A stretch of 64,000 bases of DNA, taken from Blastobasis lacticolella (Eukaryota; Arthropoda; Insecta; Lepidoptera; Blastobasidae). The notes under the pieces are model-generated. The model was given only the letters and a program-made list of their open reading frames with translations. It did no database searches and was not told where the DNA came from. Made by a program: the position numbers and the translations under genes. Of this stretch, positions 1 to 11,874 are shown one piece after another. Every line of letters starts with the position of its first letter. Position 1 is the first letter of the stretch. The stretch covers positions 9,732,001 through 9,796,000 of the forward strand of contig LR990050.1 of the NCBI GenBank assembly GCA_905147135.1. Reading direction: 5' to 3'.

Positions 1-104
1 TCTGAATTAAGCTTTTGACCTAATCATTTAAATGAAACACAAAGAAATATTGCAAGTTGCAATATTTTGTATGAGAAAAGTAAAGTAAAAAGTCTTCCAT
101 TTTC

Positions 105-200
105 ATCATCATCATCATCATCAGCCAGAAGACGCCCACTGCTGGGCATAGGCCTCCCCCAGAGATCTCCACAAAGACCGGTCCTGTGCTTCCATTTTAC
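105..200 (-). repeat. 3' end fragment of RTE-like LINE (family 1)
   Basis: An ATC/CAT trinucleotide run is followed by about 75 bp that is nearly identical, in reverse complement, to the 3' end of the LINE at 28060-29182. It encodes the antisense of that element's C-terminal codons and its simple-repeat tail. Confidence 0.85.
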
Positions 201-268
201 ATGTAGTATAATGTGTATGTGTTGGTGATTTTCAATATTATTGTTTTATAAAGTTAATTTGGTTTCAG

Positions 269-422
269 AGGTGAAACATTTCCAGAATCATTCCCGGAAG
301 AGCCGGAAGTGATAAGGCCGTGCAGCGAAAACCAGCGGATCCGTTGGCAAAACAGACTCATGAGACTGCTTAGACCACACAAATCTACGTGCTCGGTAAG
401 GACATTTAAGCAGAAGGTCTAA
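269..422 (+). CDS. PPP1R36-like paralogue A, terminal exon only
   Basis: This is the last coding exon of a gene whose other exons lie left of the window. A pyrimidine-rich tract ending in CAG precedes it. The exon opens with one base completing a phase-2 codon and reads 50 residues to TAA at 420-422. The peptide holds the block PCSENQRIRWQNRLMRLLRP. Copy B has the matching block PCSDMQRRRWQTRLHRLLHP in its last exon, and copy C has NDRQRRKWQAR. All three terminal exons begin in the same phase. A polyadenylation signal AATAAA lies at 673-678. Function is inferred only from paralogy with copy B; an isolated exon relic cannot be excluded. Confidence 0.75.
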
Positions 423-672
423 ACTCTTACTGAGGTTTACTCTTACTAGGTAATGCTTTTTCATTTCGATATACTTGTGTCTCAAGCTTTGTGTTGCATA
501 ATTATTGTTTTAGAAACTAGTGTGATCAGATTTACTTTATTTATAGCCTTACTTTATGGAATATATTTTATAACGATAGTCTTATTTTCTATGGTTTCTA
601 TGATGACTGAAAAAGTGTATTTTGATTGTAATTTAGATTGTTACTGATTATAATTATTATTAACGTATTAAT

Positions 673-678
673 AATAAA
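673..678 (+). promoter_or_regulatory. Polyadenylation signal AATAAA, copy A
   Basis: A canonical hexamer in AT-rich DNA about 250 bp after the stop codon of copy A. Confidence 0.45.
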
Positions 679-1134
679 ATACATAAAGTTTACTGTTCTG
701 GTATTTTATTTTCTTATTTTGTGCTGTGCATTATACTTCTATGCCCAACACAGAATGGCGCGATCTGACACAGATGATATCTTCGCATGCGCAAATTGAT
801 TCATCTGCTGACCTCCCACTCTACTGACTACTGACGGCTATTAAGTCTGCGTCGATGCCCGCTTGGCATCCAACCACTGCAGTGGAGTGCAGTGACGGCC
901 TCGTTCCGCTGTTGGCTGTCATGTTTGGTACTTCAAGTTAGCAGACTCCCTCTGACTCTTGCCAAAATCATGGATGGTAAATTTTGTAGACTACCTTTTC
1001 CACTACTGCGCAGTGACGTTCCCACCTACGTCCCAGAAGAATAAAATCAAGTTTGGGTGAGGAGAAACCACCGCAGACTACCCCGGGGTGCCGGATACAT
1101 ATATTTTTATGTTTATGCAAAATCTGTGCAAAGA

Positions 1135-1395
1135 GTTTTTTTTTCTTCCGAAAGCGGACCCCAGGCCCTCACGTACCCCGTGGGAGCACAACCGGGACAT
1201 AACGCCGCGATGATGATGATGATGACTGCCATCTGCTTTGATTGGTTACACATTCGCTTGAATGTGCAGGTTTGCTCATATATGTATTTTCTCCACCGTA
1301 AGAGCATCGATGAGCCACATCCTAGATGGGGGACCACGAGTCCTCGCGCCTGAGAGCACAACCGGGATATTGACTCTGGGCAGGGTAGTTTTTTT
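1135..1395. repeat. Composite of SINE-A fragments in both orientations
   Basis: At about 1145-1230 the sequence matches the 3' part of SINE-A in + orientation (a GCGGACCCC block, then GAGCACAACCGGGACAT). At about 1228-1315 it matches the internal part in - orientation (ACTGCCATCTG, GAATGTGCAGGTTT, CACCGTAAGAGCATCG). At about 1330-1380 a second + 3' fragment follows. No tRNA-like head is kept. Otherwise 425-1690 shows no gene that I recognise. Confidence 0.6.
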
Positions 1396-1698
1396 CTATG
1401 ATATTGATTTGAAGATGTTATACTTTGTGAATTTCTTCTTTTGTTTCTTGCCAAGATCTTTGACTTGTGTCTTTGACTGTCTGTCAGTAACAGTTATTTT
1501 GTATAGTCTTTGCTGTCACTTGTGTTCAAATTGGGAGACATTATAAGTCCTATTAGCAATCAATAATTCCTCGCAATAATATATTAAGGAGAAAGTGTAT
1601 CATATATATTGTTTAATTTACTATTATTTCTTCATATCAGTTAAACATTATTCTCTGTGGTGGTTTCTTTTGTACCAGTTCGTTAACTAATAGTCGCC

Positions 1699-4600
1699 AT
1701 GGCGGCGAATGATGAATGGGATGATGATGATAATGATGACGATATTTGGGTGACTGGCATTTATGAAAATGGTCACTGGATATGGGATGAGGGGAACAAT
1801 GACTTAGCTTATGTCACGTTAGTGATTGCACATATATAATTTGGTTGGTGTTTTAGCTCTCGTGAATCTGTCCCGTGAGGATATGTGGCAAGTGACGTTC
1901 ACTAAAATCATATCCTCCATGTATCTACCAACAACGTTGCCCCAATTTCTCTTCGCGGTCATCTAATAGCAAGGTTCCAGCGCAGGGTCTTAGTAGATAA
2001 CGTCAGGATTGTGCGCCGATTCTCACACACTCTCTTAGTCTGACCTCGGTTAATTGTCTTCTAAAGTCGAGGGGTATTCTCCTTAATAACTCCAATCGAT
2101 GGATTATTGTGAGATCGTACACGGTCAGACGGTCTACCTGATGGAAAGAGGCCACTGTCGCCCAGGACATCAGTAGCCTTTCAGACAGTATATATGCCCC
2201 AAGTTATAGTGCACAGGAAGGAAATACTTGTTCATGGCCCGCTCGTTTCGTTCGTGGCGCGTTCACACTTTCATCATCACAGCCCACAACAGTCTACTGG
2301 AAGAGTTAGGGCCTCTCCCACGAAAGGGAAGGCTATTGCAGTAATCTCCACGCTTGGCCGGCGGGTTGGAGGTCGCTGTGTTGTACATATAGATAAGGAA
2401 AACGCTGCTGCCCATTTTCCAGTCTATGGAGACTCTAAGATTTTTTGCCTCGAAAATATTTTGCTTGAGTCTTATTGCAGTGACGTGCCCGCTGAGGTGG
2501 TCGAAGCCAAGAAGACCGGACCGCCGATTATTCCTACAGGAATCATCAAGTTCAGCGATGATGTGGATTTACTAGATCAGGTATCTGCATTGTTCTAATT
2601 TCTGGAAAAATATTGGTATTGGCATATTACTGTTACATGTAGTTATTTCGTATGAAAATCAGAATTTCGTAACCCATATTAAATATGCGAAGACTTGGGT
2701 ATTTAGAAAAATTTAAATAAATATTGGTTTGTTTTAGATTCGATATCGTAAACGTTATCAGCGCAGATTGTTGCCTGGCGAGCCAGATATTGTAATCTTG
2801 CAGGTAAGTCATGTACAGTACACGTGCTTTAGTGCAATACCACCTTAACATTCATATTCCTGTGTGGTTGTAAAAAGGTTTTATGGCATTAATTTACTTA
2901 ATTAAAAATATTTTGGAGTAAAGGATGAGTTCTTAAGGTTCTTAGCTAATGCCCCTTCTTTCAGCCAATTTAATTTTTTGTATGTTGCTAGAACAATGGT
3001 AAATTTTCTTATAGTGGTAATTGACTCATTTTTTGTAATGCCGAGGTACCTAATAAGAACCTGTCTTATAATACATTAACTTAGTAATTAATAATTATTG
3101 TTATTTGTTTTCAGGATGTGAAAGATATTGCATTATTCACAGCGCCTTTTAACATATTAAGTCCAAACCTTATAAACATGCTACACATTCCTACCACAGA
3201 AAGATTTTTGCGGGCTCTAATATTATATTGCGGGTATTTTTTGCAGGTATAATTGCTAAATAAATCAGCTTTTTGTTTAATAAATTTTAATTCACTGACA
3301 ATCATAATCACAGGTTTATGAAAACATGGCCAGCCGATCAGCTGAATTAGCGGCAAAAATACGAACGCCATCTGTTGATAGCTTTGAAGTAACGTGTAAT
3401 GAAAATTTATCGGATTTAAGACTGCTTGTAGCTAAGGAATACAGTATTATGGTGTTGGGTCAGTATTATCATACTACTGCTGGTATATAAACATGTACCT
3501 ATTTGAACGACTTATTTGTGTTTTAAAGCGAAATTAATTATCTAAACTTTTTACAGGTGTTTCCGATGTGACAAAATATCATCACAAGGGGTTAACTAAG
3601 AAAAAAATGTCATTGACACACAAGGATGCCCGATTATATAATTCCTTGCTTCGCATTAGTGTTCAGATTGCTTGGTTGGCTTTAGGCCGTCGTGGGTTTC
3701 ATGAGATCGGTATGTTTTTCTCGGAACGTCGAAATTGTTTCAAATGCGTATGTCTGGCGTTAAAATCTGATTGGTTTGGTTGATGTTCCTCTTTTTATGG
3801 CCCTGATTTTATGCTTCATCTAAGTCTCGTTCCAGAGAGTGTGGATTTTATATATGTGGTATGGGTTACCTATATCTTCACGGCAATATCTCTAATAGTC
3901 GCAGTCATGCTTGATGCTTTGTTTTCTTTATCTTAGCGTCTCTATTTTTGAGCCTAATTTTCTCCTTGAGTCGAACGGTTTTCAATTTGATTTTCGGCTA
4001 AATATTTTTTTTATGCATTATTATGCTGATTTTCCCTCTTTTGAACAATACTCTATCGGTGTTGCCAATGTTATTTAAAAAAATATTGCATTTATAATGC
4101 CGAAATTCAAAATTAAAAACCGTTCGACACGAAGCGAGCGGTTAAAAATAAAGCACCAGGGAAGTGTGCTTCGTAGTACTACTAGTAACCAATTCAATTG
4201 TCATGAATAATTTTAGCTAAAGAGTTACCTGGTGCTCAGTTTATCCAGCGCAATTGTTTAAAAAAATAAAATTACTTATTTAATATACCGATTACGTTTT
4301 GTACTGTACAAACTGTACTGAACAGACCTACCATTTTCATATTATTTTGCCAACACATGCAAAAATTGACATTTGTAAACATGATAGTAACTCAAACGGT
4401 GGAGCAAGCCGTTCGCCGTCATTTACTTATTTGAATTTATATCAATCCATCTCCGTTAAAACCGTTAATCAATCAATCAATCTTTACTTCAGGCAAAAAC
4501 CCATACATATTTTTTTTTACATTAATCATATGACAATGGTACCTACTGCATTATTCTAATTTCGTAATGTAACAATTTATAAATATTCACGGACAGTATA

Positions 4601-7600
4601 ATTTTGATCTAAACCAATTGACAACAGTATCACATTTCAGAGTTAGAAGTGAACCGTTTATTGAAAACTGAGAATTACAACGACGTGGAACACTCTATGA
4701 AGACCGGCTTTTTCGAAAATATGTCTGAAATAGAACGACCGCTGTTACTTGGGCACTGTGATTACAATGAGAAACACTTGAGGAAATCCTCCTATATGCG
4801 TTCACCACTCATTAACGAGTTAAACTGCTCCAGACAATTTCCTTACGCCATGCTCGGGTTTGGAATCATCGAGTTTGACGGGTCAGTACCTAATACCTAT
4901 TATAAGTATCTCTTATGATCTTCTCTTACAGCAAACTAAGAACAACTTCACTGTCACTACACATATCGGGTTTGTTACCACGGTTAGTATTGTTTTTACC
5001 TCGATATTTCGACGCAGTTCCATGCGTCATGGTCACGAGTTGACTGGTGCCGCTGTGTGAAGTCGCTCCTAAGGACAGACATATCGGTCCACTCTCTTTC
5101 GGATTCGACGATTACCCTCACTTTGAACTCTCGAACCACTTCCATTGTTACTCGCTTGATTCCCGCGACACACGAAACTCACTACGTCTTTACGCGAAAC
5201 TGAAATCGAACCACTTTTACGATTGTATACATTTAACACTGGATTCCACGCACTGGACAGTTTAAACCCATCTTCACGATTAAAATTTTTGTATTTCGTT
5301 ATTTCTATTGCCTCCCGCACTAGGCGTGGTAACAAACCCGATAATATGTATAGTGAAAGTGTAGTGAATGACCACGAAAGTCTTAAAACCTAAGAACAAC
5401 TTATAAGAGAGGTAGGGCATAGCGGGGTATCCCGTTCGATTTGGAGCCGCCCGACTGGGGAAGTAACTCCACCTTACAGAATACCGCAGCTAAACAATAC
5501 TCTTTTAAATAGTATTAGGTTTCTGCCGGTGAGTAATGTCTCCAGTGCTCCATGGGAATGGCATTTGCCTTTTAGCGGCCATAGCAACGTGTTGTAGAGG
5601 TGGGCAACGTATTGGCGATACTCTTGGTGTTGCTAATATCAATAGGCAGTGACTTTCCATCAGGCCCGCTTGCCTGTATGCCTACAGTATGACATAAAAA
5701 ACGTTGCTACGGCCTCGGCAGCGCGTGAGTGGTATTGCATACGTCCATAGGCTGTGGTAACTGCTTACCTTTAGGCAGGGCGTAAGCTTGTTTGCCACCT
5801 TAGTGGTGTAAAAAAGTACAGACAGGGTGTTTCTTACTACACTTATCGAGACGTACATCACAAACTTGACCGAATTATCGGAACGAAGTATTCCAATATC
5901 AGCCTTCGTTCAGCGGGTCTACCCACAATTAAGTGTTTACCATGGTTGGCAAACTTGTTTTAAATATGGAATTTTATTACATTATCAATATATTATTTAC
6001 CCTTATCTTTAGTTAGAATTAAGGTATGCTTTTGTTAGAAAAATGACTTTTTTTAATGTTAATAATTACTGTTTTATTTACTTACTAGCAAACAAGGTGT
6101 AGCAAAGCAACCGCATCATTTTATATTTGTTTTGTAGGTTAACGCAGCGGGATAAATATATGGAAGTTGCATTGGTGGGCCCAGAAGAATCTTTTCTTGA
6201 GCACGGAGTCTCTTTGGGCATATTAGGAATGCCACGCCATTGTTTCGACACAATGCTACAGCCTATAGTAGTCCTCACCAGCCGCGGGAAGCATAGAAAT
6301 AGCTCGTGGGTATTACTCAGTATATTTATGTAGGCAGTGGCTTTATGGGGGGGGTGGATATAAACGGGGCCCCAAATATTTCCTTTCCATAAGCCATCGT
6401 TGGCCCCGGATTTTTTATTTCTTATTTCAAAACTGAACATTATTTGGTGGAAAGTCTATTTGCCCTTTTAAAAAAGTAAATATTCAATACTATTTCCATA
6501 TTTTGGGTTAAGTCGAGGTACTAGGAGCTTCGGTGGCCGAGTCGTTAAGGTATACCGACTCGTAAGCGAGAGTTCGAATCCCACTGTGGCCATGTACCAA
6601 TGGCTCTTTTCTGTCTGAGTTATGTACATTATTTGAATGCTAACCGATGCTGTTACGTTAAGGGATAACATCGTGATGAAACTTGCACATGCGTGGGGCT
6701 AATGGCTATCTCAGTGGACAACTGAATTCGACGTAAAAAATATTACACTACTCTAATTTGGTAGACGATATTGTCAGTGGCTTACGGAGATGACGTAGTG
6801 TAGAATTATTTAATGTCAAATTTAGTTTCTAGCTAAGTTAGTCAATAGCCCTGCAGGTCAGGTTCCCTTGGTAGCAGGGCACTGAGGACAGATGGCAGCC
6901 GCTCCACTGTAATGGTAAAGGCGGACCCCGGGCTTTCTTTCGCGAGAGCACAACCAGGAAATGTCAGGAAATGGAAAACCCAAGGATTTTTTTTTATTAG
7001 GTTAAGTCGAGGTACTGCATCTACACTCGATGCGACTACTCCGAGTGCGACGAAGGACAATGGCGATGCCGATGCATTAACCGGGCGGTGGTGCCCTGAA
7101 GTTATTTTACCGCCAAGAGTATTTCCACAAAAGTATGTATATTCTTTAAATGGTATGCTCTTTTTAAAGTGTCGACGATGCGGTATTGTGTATCAATGAT
7201 GCAGTAGTGTTAAATGATGTAATACACATTATAAGTATTCCGACTAATCTGTCTCTGGCAGGCTCACATCCAGCAGGCCATTATAGCCCGTACATGATGA
7301 TGATGGTGATAACTGCATACCTACCACCCTCCCTCTCCCAAACCAAGATCAATGAAAGGAGAACAATATGCGACACATAATTTTAGATTTTTACCTTAGT
7401 CTGGGCAAGAATTTGACCACCGTCTAAATTGATGGTAAGTACTAAGAAACGATGCAGCCGAGGATGGACAATGCCTGTCTAGACAAGCCTATTATTGCTC
7501 TGGCTTTGAAGAAGTTCAAATTGTACAGTCCGGGGAATACATTGGTAGGCAAAATCGTCCAAAAATTCTTATCCTTATGCGGAAGAACCTTTACGCACGC

Positions 7601-7845
7601 GATTGCACACCTGTCGTTTCATATAAACTTGCTTAATAAAGATTATTCATTCATTCAAAAACACTTCCTAACCTGCCAGGGAGTATTGCCCCATGGAGTT
7701 CCCCAGGGGCGAGGTGAAGCCGCGGCCATGCAGTGACATGCAGCGGCGCCGCTGGCAGACCCGGCTGCACCGGCTTTTGCACCCGCGCGGCAATAATGTG
7801 CCGACGCGGTCGCGGAGCATGTACGACAAGCAGAGGTATATATAG
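1699..7845 (+). CDS. PPP1R36: PPP1R36-like gene B (protein phosphatase 1 regulatory subunit 36 family), complete, 9 exons
   Basis: Exons are 1699-1817, 2481-2580, 2738-2803, 3115-3246, 3314-3458, 3557-3709, 4641-4881, 6138-6305 and 7680-7845. They sum to 1290 bp, or 429 residues plus TAG. Seen: a very acidic N-terminus, then ENGHWIWDEG (about 24-33); YHHKGLTKKKMSLTHKDARL in exon 6; QIAWLALGRR; EVNRLLKTENYN at the start of exon 7; LGILGMPRHCFDTML in exon 8; a basic C-terminal exon with QRRRWQTR. Length and the order HH-KxxMSLTxKD-IAW-RLL fit PPP1R36, a PP1-binding inhibitor linked in mammals to testis; I infer family and role from that pattern. The start has a good context (CGCCATGG). Most donors are canonical; exon 1 uses GTTAGT and exon 8 GTGGGT, the least certain. 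Introns 7 and 8 hold transposon insertions. Confirmed internally by copy C. Confidence 0.82.
2110..2435. repeat. Interspersed-repeat fragments in intron 1 of gene B
   Basis: 2110-2185 contains CTACCTGATGGAAAG, shared with the LINE-end-derived repeats at 15998 and 5405. 2300-2432 (GGGCCTCTCCCACGAAAGGG, then a GGCGGGTTGGAG core) resembles 10014-10135 and more weakly 8215-8300. This makes a dispersed repeat family of about 120 bp with at least three copies in the window. Confidence 0.5.
4949..5366. mobile_element. Non-autonomous TIR element (about 418 bp) in intron 7 of gene B
   Basis: The left arm (4949-4982) ends in CGGGTTTGTTACCACG. The right arm (5325-5366) starts with the reverse complement, CGTGGTAACAAACCCG. 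The arms also share CACTACAC-like outer ends with small indels. No transposase frame is present. The element begins 68 bp after exon 7. Class is inferred from structure only. Confidence 0.6.
5405..5820 (+). mobile_element. LINE-end-derived non-autonomous element, + copy
   Basis: The first about 190 bp match the 5' leader of the jockey-like LINE at 13600-13865 (AGAGAGGTAGGGCAT, CCGACTGGGGAAGTA, TTCTGCCGGTGAGTAA, AGTGCTCCATGGG). The last about 80 bp match that LINE's 3' end (CATAGGCTG, GCTTGTTTGCCACCTTAGTG, A-rich tail). The middle holds no LINE coding sequence but a segment (CATAGCAACGTGTTG, TTGGCGATAC) shared with the copy at 15998-16256. Confidence 0.7.
6526..6968 (+). mobile_element. SINE-A (tRNA-derived), + copy split by a MITE
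   Basis: The head GGTGGCCGAGTCGTTAAGG followed by GTTCGAATCCC gives the A- and B-box layout of a tRNA-derived pol III promoter. The body follows the same order as the copy at 45672-45995, read in reverse. A MITE at 6695-6851 interrupts the body. The 3' end is GCGGACCCCGGG, GAGAGCACAACC. It lies in intron 8 of gene B. Confidence 0.75.
6695..6851. mobile_element. MITE-1, single copy (about 157 bp)
   Basis: It starts GGGGCTAATGGCTATCTCAG and ends with the reverse complement of GGGCTATTGACTAAC. The inside matches the two tandem copies in the LTR element at 17181-17513, but lacks the 11-bp internal duplication (TACTAATTTGG) that both of those share. It carries no coding capacity. Confidence 0.7.
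7465..7605 (-). pseudogene. LINE reverse-transcriptase C-terminal fragment
   Basis: Read on the - strand, this encodes a short stretch with the pattern of LINE C-termini (KNFWTILPTNVFPGLYNLNF), comparable to NFLPRTLRLWNELPGEVFPG in the jockey-like LINE. It is a short relic inside intron 8 of gene B. Confidence 0.45.
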
Positions 7846-7904
7846 AGGTAAATACCTGTTATGTCCTTCTCGAAGATTTTTCTTTCCACTATAGCTTGCC
7901 TACA

Positions 7905-8425
7905 GGTACCTCAAAGTCAGGTACCGCCATCTGCTCCCCTTAGGTTGCTGAAGTCTTGAACGATGGTGGCCGCTTTCCGTCAGGTGAACCGTCTAGCAGT
8001 GTGCCTCCCTAAGCACGTTAAAAAAGTACATAGGGCCGTTCATATATGGATGAATCTTAATTTTTACCGTATGTCAGTTTGGTCAGGGCGCCCGGCTAAC
8101 ATGAAATTTTGCCACCGCACGTACCGTTTGCATACCACAGAAATATAGGAACTACATTTTATAGAATATTTGTCCACTGTTGGACTTGAGTTCCCTTTAT
8201 ATAAATGGAGAATGTTACCATAATCTTCACACTCGACAAGCAGGTTGGAGATCGCAGTGTTGATGATACCTATCAAACAAAAAACGTTGCTGCTCATTTT
8301 TTGGTTTACGTAGTTTACTGTCGAAGATATTTCTGACACTGTACCTTACTTATTTATTTATTTATTTAACCATTTATTGTGCACAAAGAAAGTGCAAAAG
8401 AAGGCTTATGTGGTGGCCATACTAA
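7905..8425. repeat. Dispersed repeat fragments after gene B
   Basis: 7905-8035 resembles common moth repeat ends (CTTTCCGTCAGGTGAACCGT). 8345-8420 is a TTTA run joined to a TTTATTGTGCACAAAGAAAG block, probably the tail of a retroelement in - orientation. No gene is recognised between 7846 and 8600. Confidence 0.4.
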
Positions 8426-8602
8426 TAATTTAAATGTGACGTTAAATTTCTTTTCAAGCAACTAACCCTCGCAAGTATATTAATCTAATTATTACTTAAT
8501 ACTCCATTGTTTACAGATCCTACACAAAATGCCAAAGGTCATAATAAATGAGGACGAATTAGGTATATATTTGATTTTATGATTTAATTTTCTCATTATT
8601 TA

Positions 8603-8760
8603 CACAAGAGGCCCAATGGGCGACCCAAGAAGCGATGGGTTGACATTGCGGAGTCGGATGCGAGAGCCAACGGCTTACCACGTCAGGACCGGGTGCAGTG
8701 GAGAAGATTAAGTAGAAAAGCGGACCCTGGCAGAGTTCAGGATAAGCGCTAGAACGACGA
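8603..8760 (+). pseudogene. RTE-like LINE (family 2) 3' fragment
   Basis: It encodes the C-terminal block GRPKKRWVDIAESDAR. In reverse complement it matches the 3' end of the element at 35050-37960 (GGGTCCGCTTT, CTTCTTGGGCCGCCCA). It ends near AGCGCTAGAACGACGACGA. Confidence 0.75.
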
Positions 8761-9589
8761 CGAATCCTGATATTTGCACTATTTTGAGCTCTTTAATAAG
8801 ATTATTGTCTTCGATCCGGCTACAACAAGCTTATGTATGCGGGCTTTTCGAGTGGGGGAAAACGGCTTGGGGCCCTCAAGTTGGGGGTGATGGTTTCTGA
8901 AGAGTTCCGGGACAGCGTCTTGGACGTTAAGTACCTCAGTAAACGTCAGTACCATTCGGGGTCACTTAAAGAGTACTGTAGATCGTTTATAAGAGAAAAA
9001 CCAACTTTGTGATATGCAGCCGGTACAGAACACTCTACTGTAGACACTAATAATTTTTTTTATCATATGTTTTTATTATTTCAGAAACCTGTGATTAGTC
9101 ACGTAATCTTATAGCATAACTGCAATCTGATGACGGATACCTAAAGCAATGTATGAATCCTGATTTGTAGCCAGCGGGAATAATTTAATTTATAAGTTAG
9201 GCTTAGCTTAGAAGCATACTTGGAGATGCACTTTAATTTAGTTTAATTACTTTTGTGTTTATGCATTAATATAATATTAATTGTTTATTTTAATTTATTC
9301 ATTATGTCGTTTAACTTATTCAAATTATAAGTTAAATTAAGCCTAACTTAGTCCAAATCGTCTTCGAATTACGTGTATCACGATTCTTAGATAAAAATTA
9401 AATAATAATAAATTCACTTTAATTATGGTTGCAATCTATACTTTATTTATTATATTACTATTTTATTTACTATATTATATTAGATAGAGTTACACCCTAT
9501 CCCGGATTTACACAACTACTAACTGGACGACAATGTGTGCTCATCATGAAAGAGCCATGCTCTTGGGGGTGAAGTAAACTCCATTTCAC
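8761..9589. other. Intergenic, nothing recognised
   Basis: AT-rich DNA without a supportable exon. 8810-9010 is somewhat less AT-rich but has no convincing frame on either strand. Confidence 0.4.
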
Positions 9590-9850
9590 TCATTATCATA
9601 TCAGCCGATAGACGCTTACAGCTGGGCATAGGCCTCCCCCAGAGATCTCCATAAAGGCCGGTATTGTGCCTTTCGTATGTTGTCGCCACTCGAACTTTAC
9701 AGCCCCATCAGCCGTCTGTTTTGCGTGCTACGTGCCCTGCCCACTGCCACTTAAGCCTGGCAATCCTATGGGCTATGTCGGAGACCTTGATTCGCTTGCG
9801 AATCTCTTAATTTCTGATTCGATCCCGCAATGAGACTCCGAGCCCTTTGG
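9590..9850 (-). pseudogene. RTE-like LINE (family 1) 3' fragment
   Basis: Reverse complement of the C-terminal and 3' end of the 28060-29182 LINE: CTGGGCATAGGCCTCCCCCA, GTCGCCACTCGAACTTTAC and GTGCCCTGCCCACTGCCACTT occur in the same order. Confidence 0.8.
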
Positions 9851-10013
9851 GTGGCCTTATAGCCAGAGCGAGTGACCACCGTCTGCGTTTAGTATATCAT
9901 CACTGGCAATACATACTAGCCAAAAACCTTCGTCATAAGACAATGCGGTAATTGTATACGGTGTAGCTTCCCGTAAGCTTTTGAATTTTTTCTTATTTAA
10001 ATTTAATTTTAGA

Positions 10014-10135
10014 ACTTAGGGCCTCTCTGATGAGAGGGAAGATTAATGCCATAATGTCCATGCTTGGCAGGCGGGTTGGAGATCGGAGTGTTCTAAATAT
10101 AAAAATGGAAAACGCAGCCTACGGAGACTCAAGTT
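10014..10135. repeat. Dispersed repeat (GGGCCTCTC family)
   Basis: It shares the order AGGGCCTCTC, GAGAGGGAAG, GGCGGGTTGGAGATCG and a downstream AACGC block with the copy at 2300-2432. Confidence 0.5.
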
Positions 10136-10344
10136 TTGTTTCGAACACATTAGTCGCTTTGTACGAGGGATTGGTGCTATAATACTCTGCCGGACACCAC
10201 ACGGACAACGGTCATCATCATATATCATCATATCAGACGAAAGATAAAAGCCTTAGCCTCTCCGGACATAAGCCTCCCCTGGAGTTTTTTTTTTTATACC
10301 ACTAAGGTGGCAAACAAGCTTGCGGCCTGCCTGATGGTAAGCAG

Positions 10345-11874
10345 TCACCGCAGCCTATGGACGTTTGCAATACCAGGGGCATCACCCACGCGTTGCCGAC
10401 CCCGTAAAAACCTTTTAACCTCTTTCTTGAAGAACTCCATGTTGTACTCTCCAGGGAAAACCTCTCCAGGTAGTTCATTCCACAACCTTAGTGTGCGTGG
10501 GAGAAAGTTCCTTTGGAACCGCACAGTTCGCGACCAATTTGGCTCCAAGGTGTGAGGATACACTCCCTGTCGATGGCGAGCGGTGCGATGAAAGAATGTA
10601 GCTGTAGGCATCATGTCAAACAGTTCTTCAGAACAAAAACCGTTGTACAAGCGGTAGAACACACAAAGGGAGGCGAAATCCCTCCGCTGACTCAGCGGCT
10701 CAATACCACTTGTGAGCATAGTATCATCGACAATTCTCACAGCGCGCTTTTGGATCGAGTCACAAGGACCAAGCTGATATGCCGGTGCTCCCGCCCATAG
10801 ATGAGAGCAATACTCCAGATGAGGTCTGACTTGAGCCTTGTAAAGGAGAAGCCGTTGCCCCGGCGTGAAGTATTGCTTTGATCTGTTAAGCCCACCCAGC
10901 TTTTTAGATGCGAGCTTGACCTTTTCTTCCAAATGACTGCGAAACTGGACGTCGCTGGAGATGTCGATACCTAGGATATGTATGCTCTTAGAGTTGGTAA
11001 GCGGTGTATCCTGGAACTGAGGAGCTACAACAAAAGGAGTTTTCTTGGCGGTGAACGCGCGTACTTGTGTCTTAGTAGGGTTGAATTGGACTAGATTTAG
11101 TCGACCCCAATCGGAGATTCTAGATAAAGTACTCTCGATTTTAGACACAAGTACTTAGCGACTTTCCTCCACTATGGCACGAAGGATATTGGCACGACCC
11201 GTATAAAAGGCGTCTCCAGTACTGTTATCCGCATAGCAATGAATGCCGTCAATGGACAGCATATCATTGATATGAAGGAGGAACAGAGTTGGAGACAGCA
11301 CCGAGCCTTGCGGGACACCAGCATTAATGTCCAGGTTATCGGAGCAACAGCCGTCAACTACTGATTTGATGCATCTGCTGGACAAAAAGCTAGTTATCCA
11401 CTTGCACAATCCCTCGGGAAGCCCGTATGATGGTAACTTCGATAGAAGACCCCTATGCCAGACCCTATCGAACGCCTTCGCCATATCGAGGCCAACAGCC
11501 AGTGCCTCACCTTGACTCTCAACAGCTAAAGCCCAACGGTGTGTTAGATACACTAGAAGATCACCCGTTGAGCGACAATGTCGGAAACCATATTGACGGT
11601 CGCTCAAGAGATCGTGCTCCTCTAGGTAACCAAGAAGCTGTGCGTTTATTACTCGCTCCATCACCTTAGAGAGAAGGGAGGTTATAGCGATAGGCCTGTA
11701 ATTCGATGGGTCTGATCTGTCGCCCTTTTTGGGCACAGGGTGCACGTTGGCAGTCTTCCATGAAGACGGGACTATTCCAGTAGAGTATGAAAGCGCAAAG
11801 AGGCGCGTTAGTACCGGACACAATTCGGGAGCACACACTTTAAAGCACCACTGCCGGAATACCATCAGGCCCAC
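10345..11874 (-). pseudogene. LINE reverse transcriptase, palm to C-terminus (broken)
   Basis: The frame from 11874 carries the RT fingers and palm, including DMAKAFDRVWH and GVPQGSVLSP, and meets TAA at 11155-11157. The same frame reopens and runs to 10345 with the C-terminal domain. The catalytic box reads CYADNS, so the second metal-binding aspartate is lost. Confidence 0.85.

Noticed and set aside
1057..1546. Overlapping open frames on both strands
   Set aside because: They lie over SINE-A fragments in mixed orientation.
2194..2598. A single 134-codon gene on the + strand
   Set aside because: Its 5' part is repeat DNA; only 2481-2580 is coding, as exon 2 of gene B, in a frame supported by copy C.
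6530..6600. A tRNA gene
   Set aside because: The tRNA-like A and B boxes belong to SINE-A; the following sequence does not form an acceptor stem and matches other SINE copies.
7452..7736. A 94-codon gene
   Set aside because: A chance frame over an antisense LINE relic and the start of gene B exon 9 in the wrong phase.
8525..8575. Possible 5' exon with ATG (MPKVIINEDELG) followed by GTATAT
   Set aside because: Only twelve codons, no partner exon found before the LINE fragment at 8603, and no conserved neighbour.
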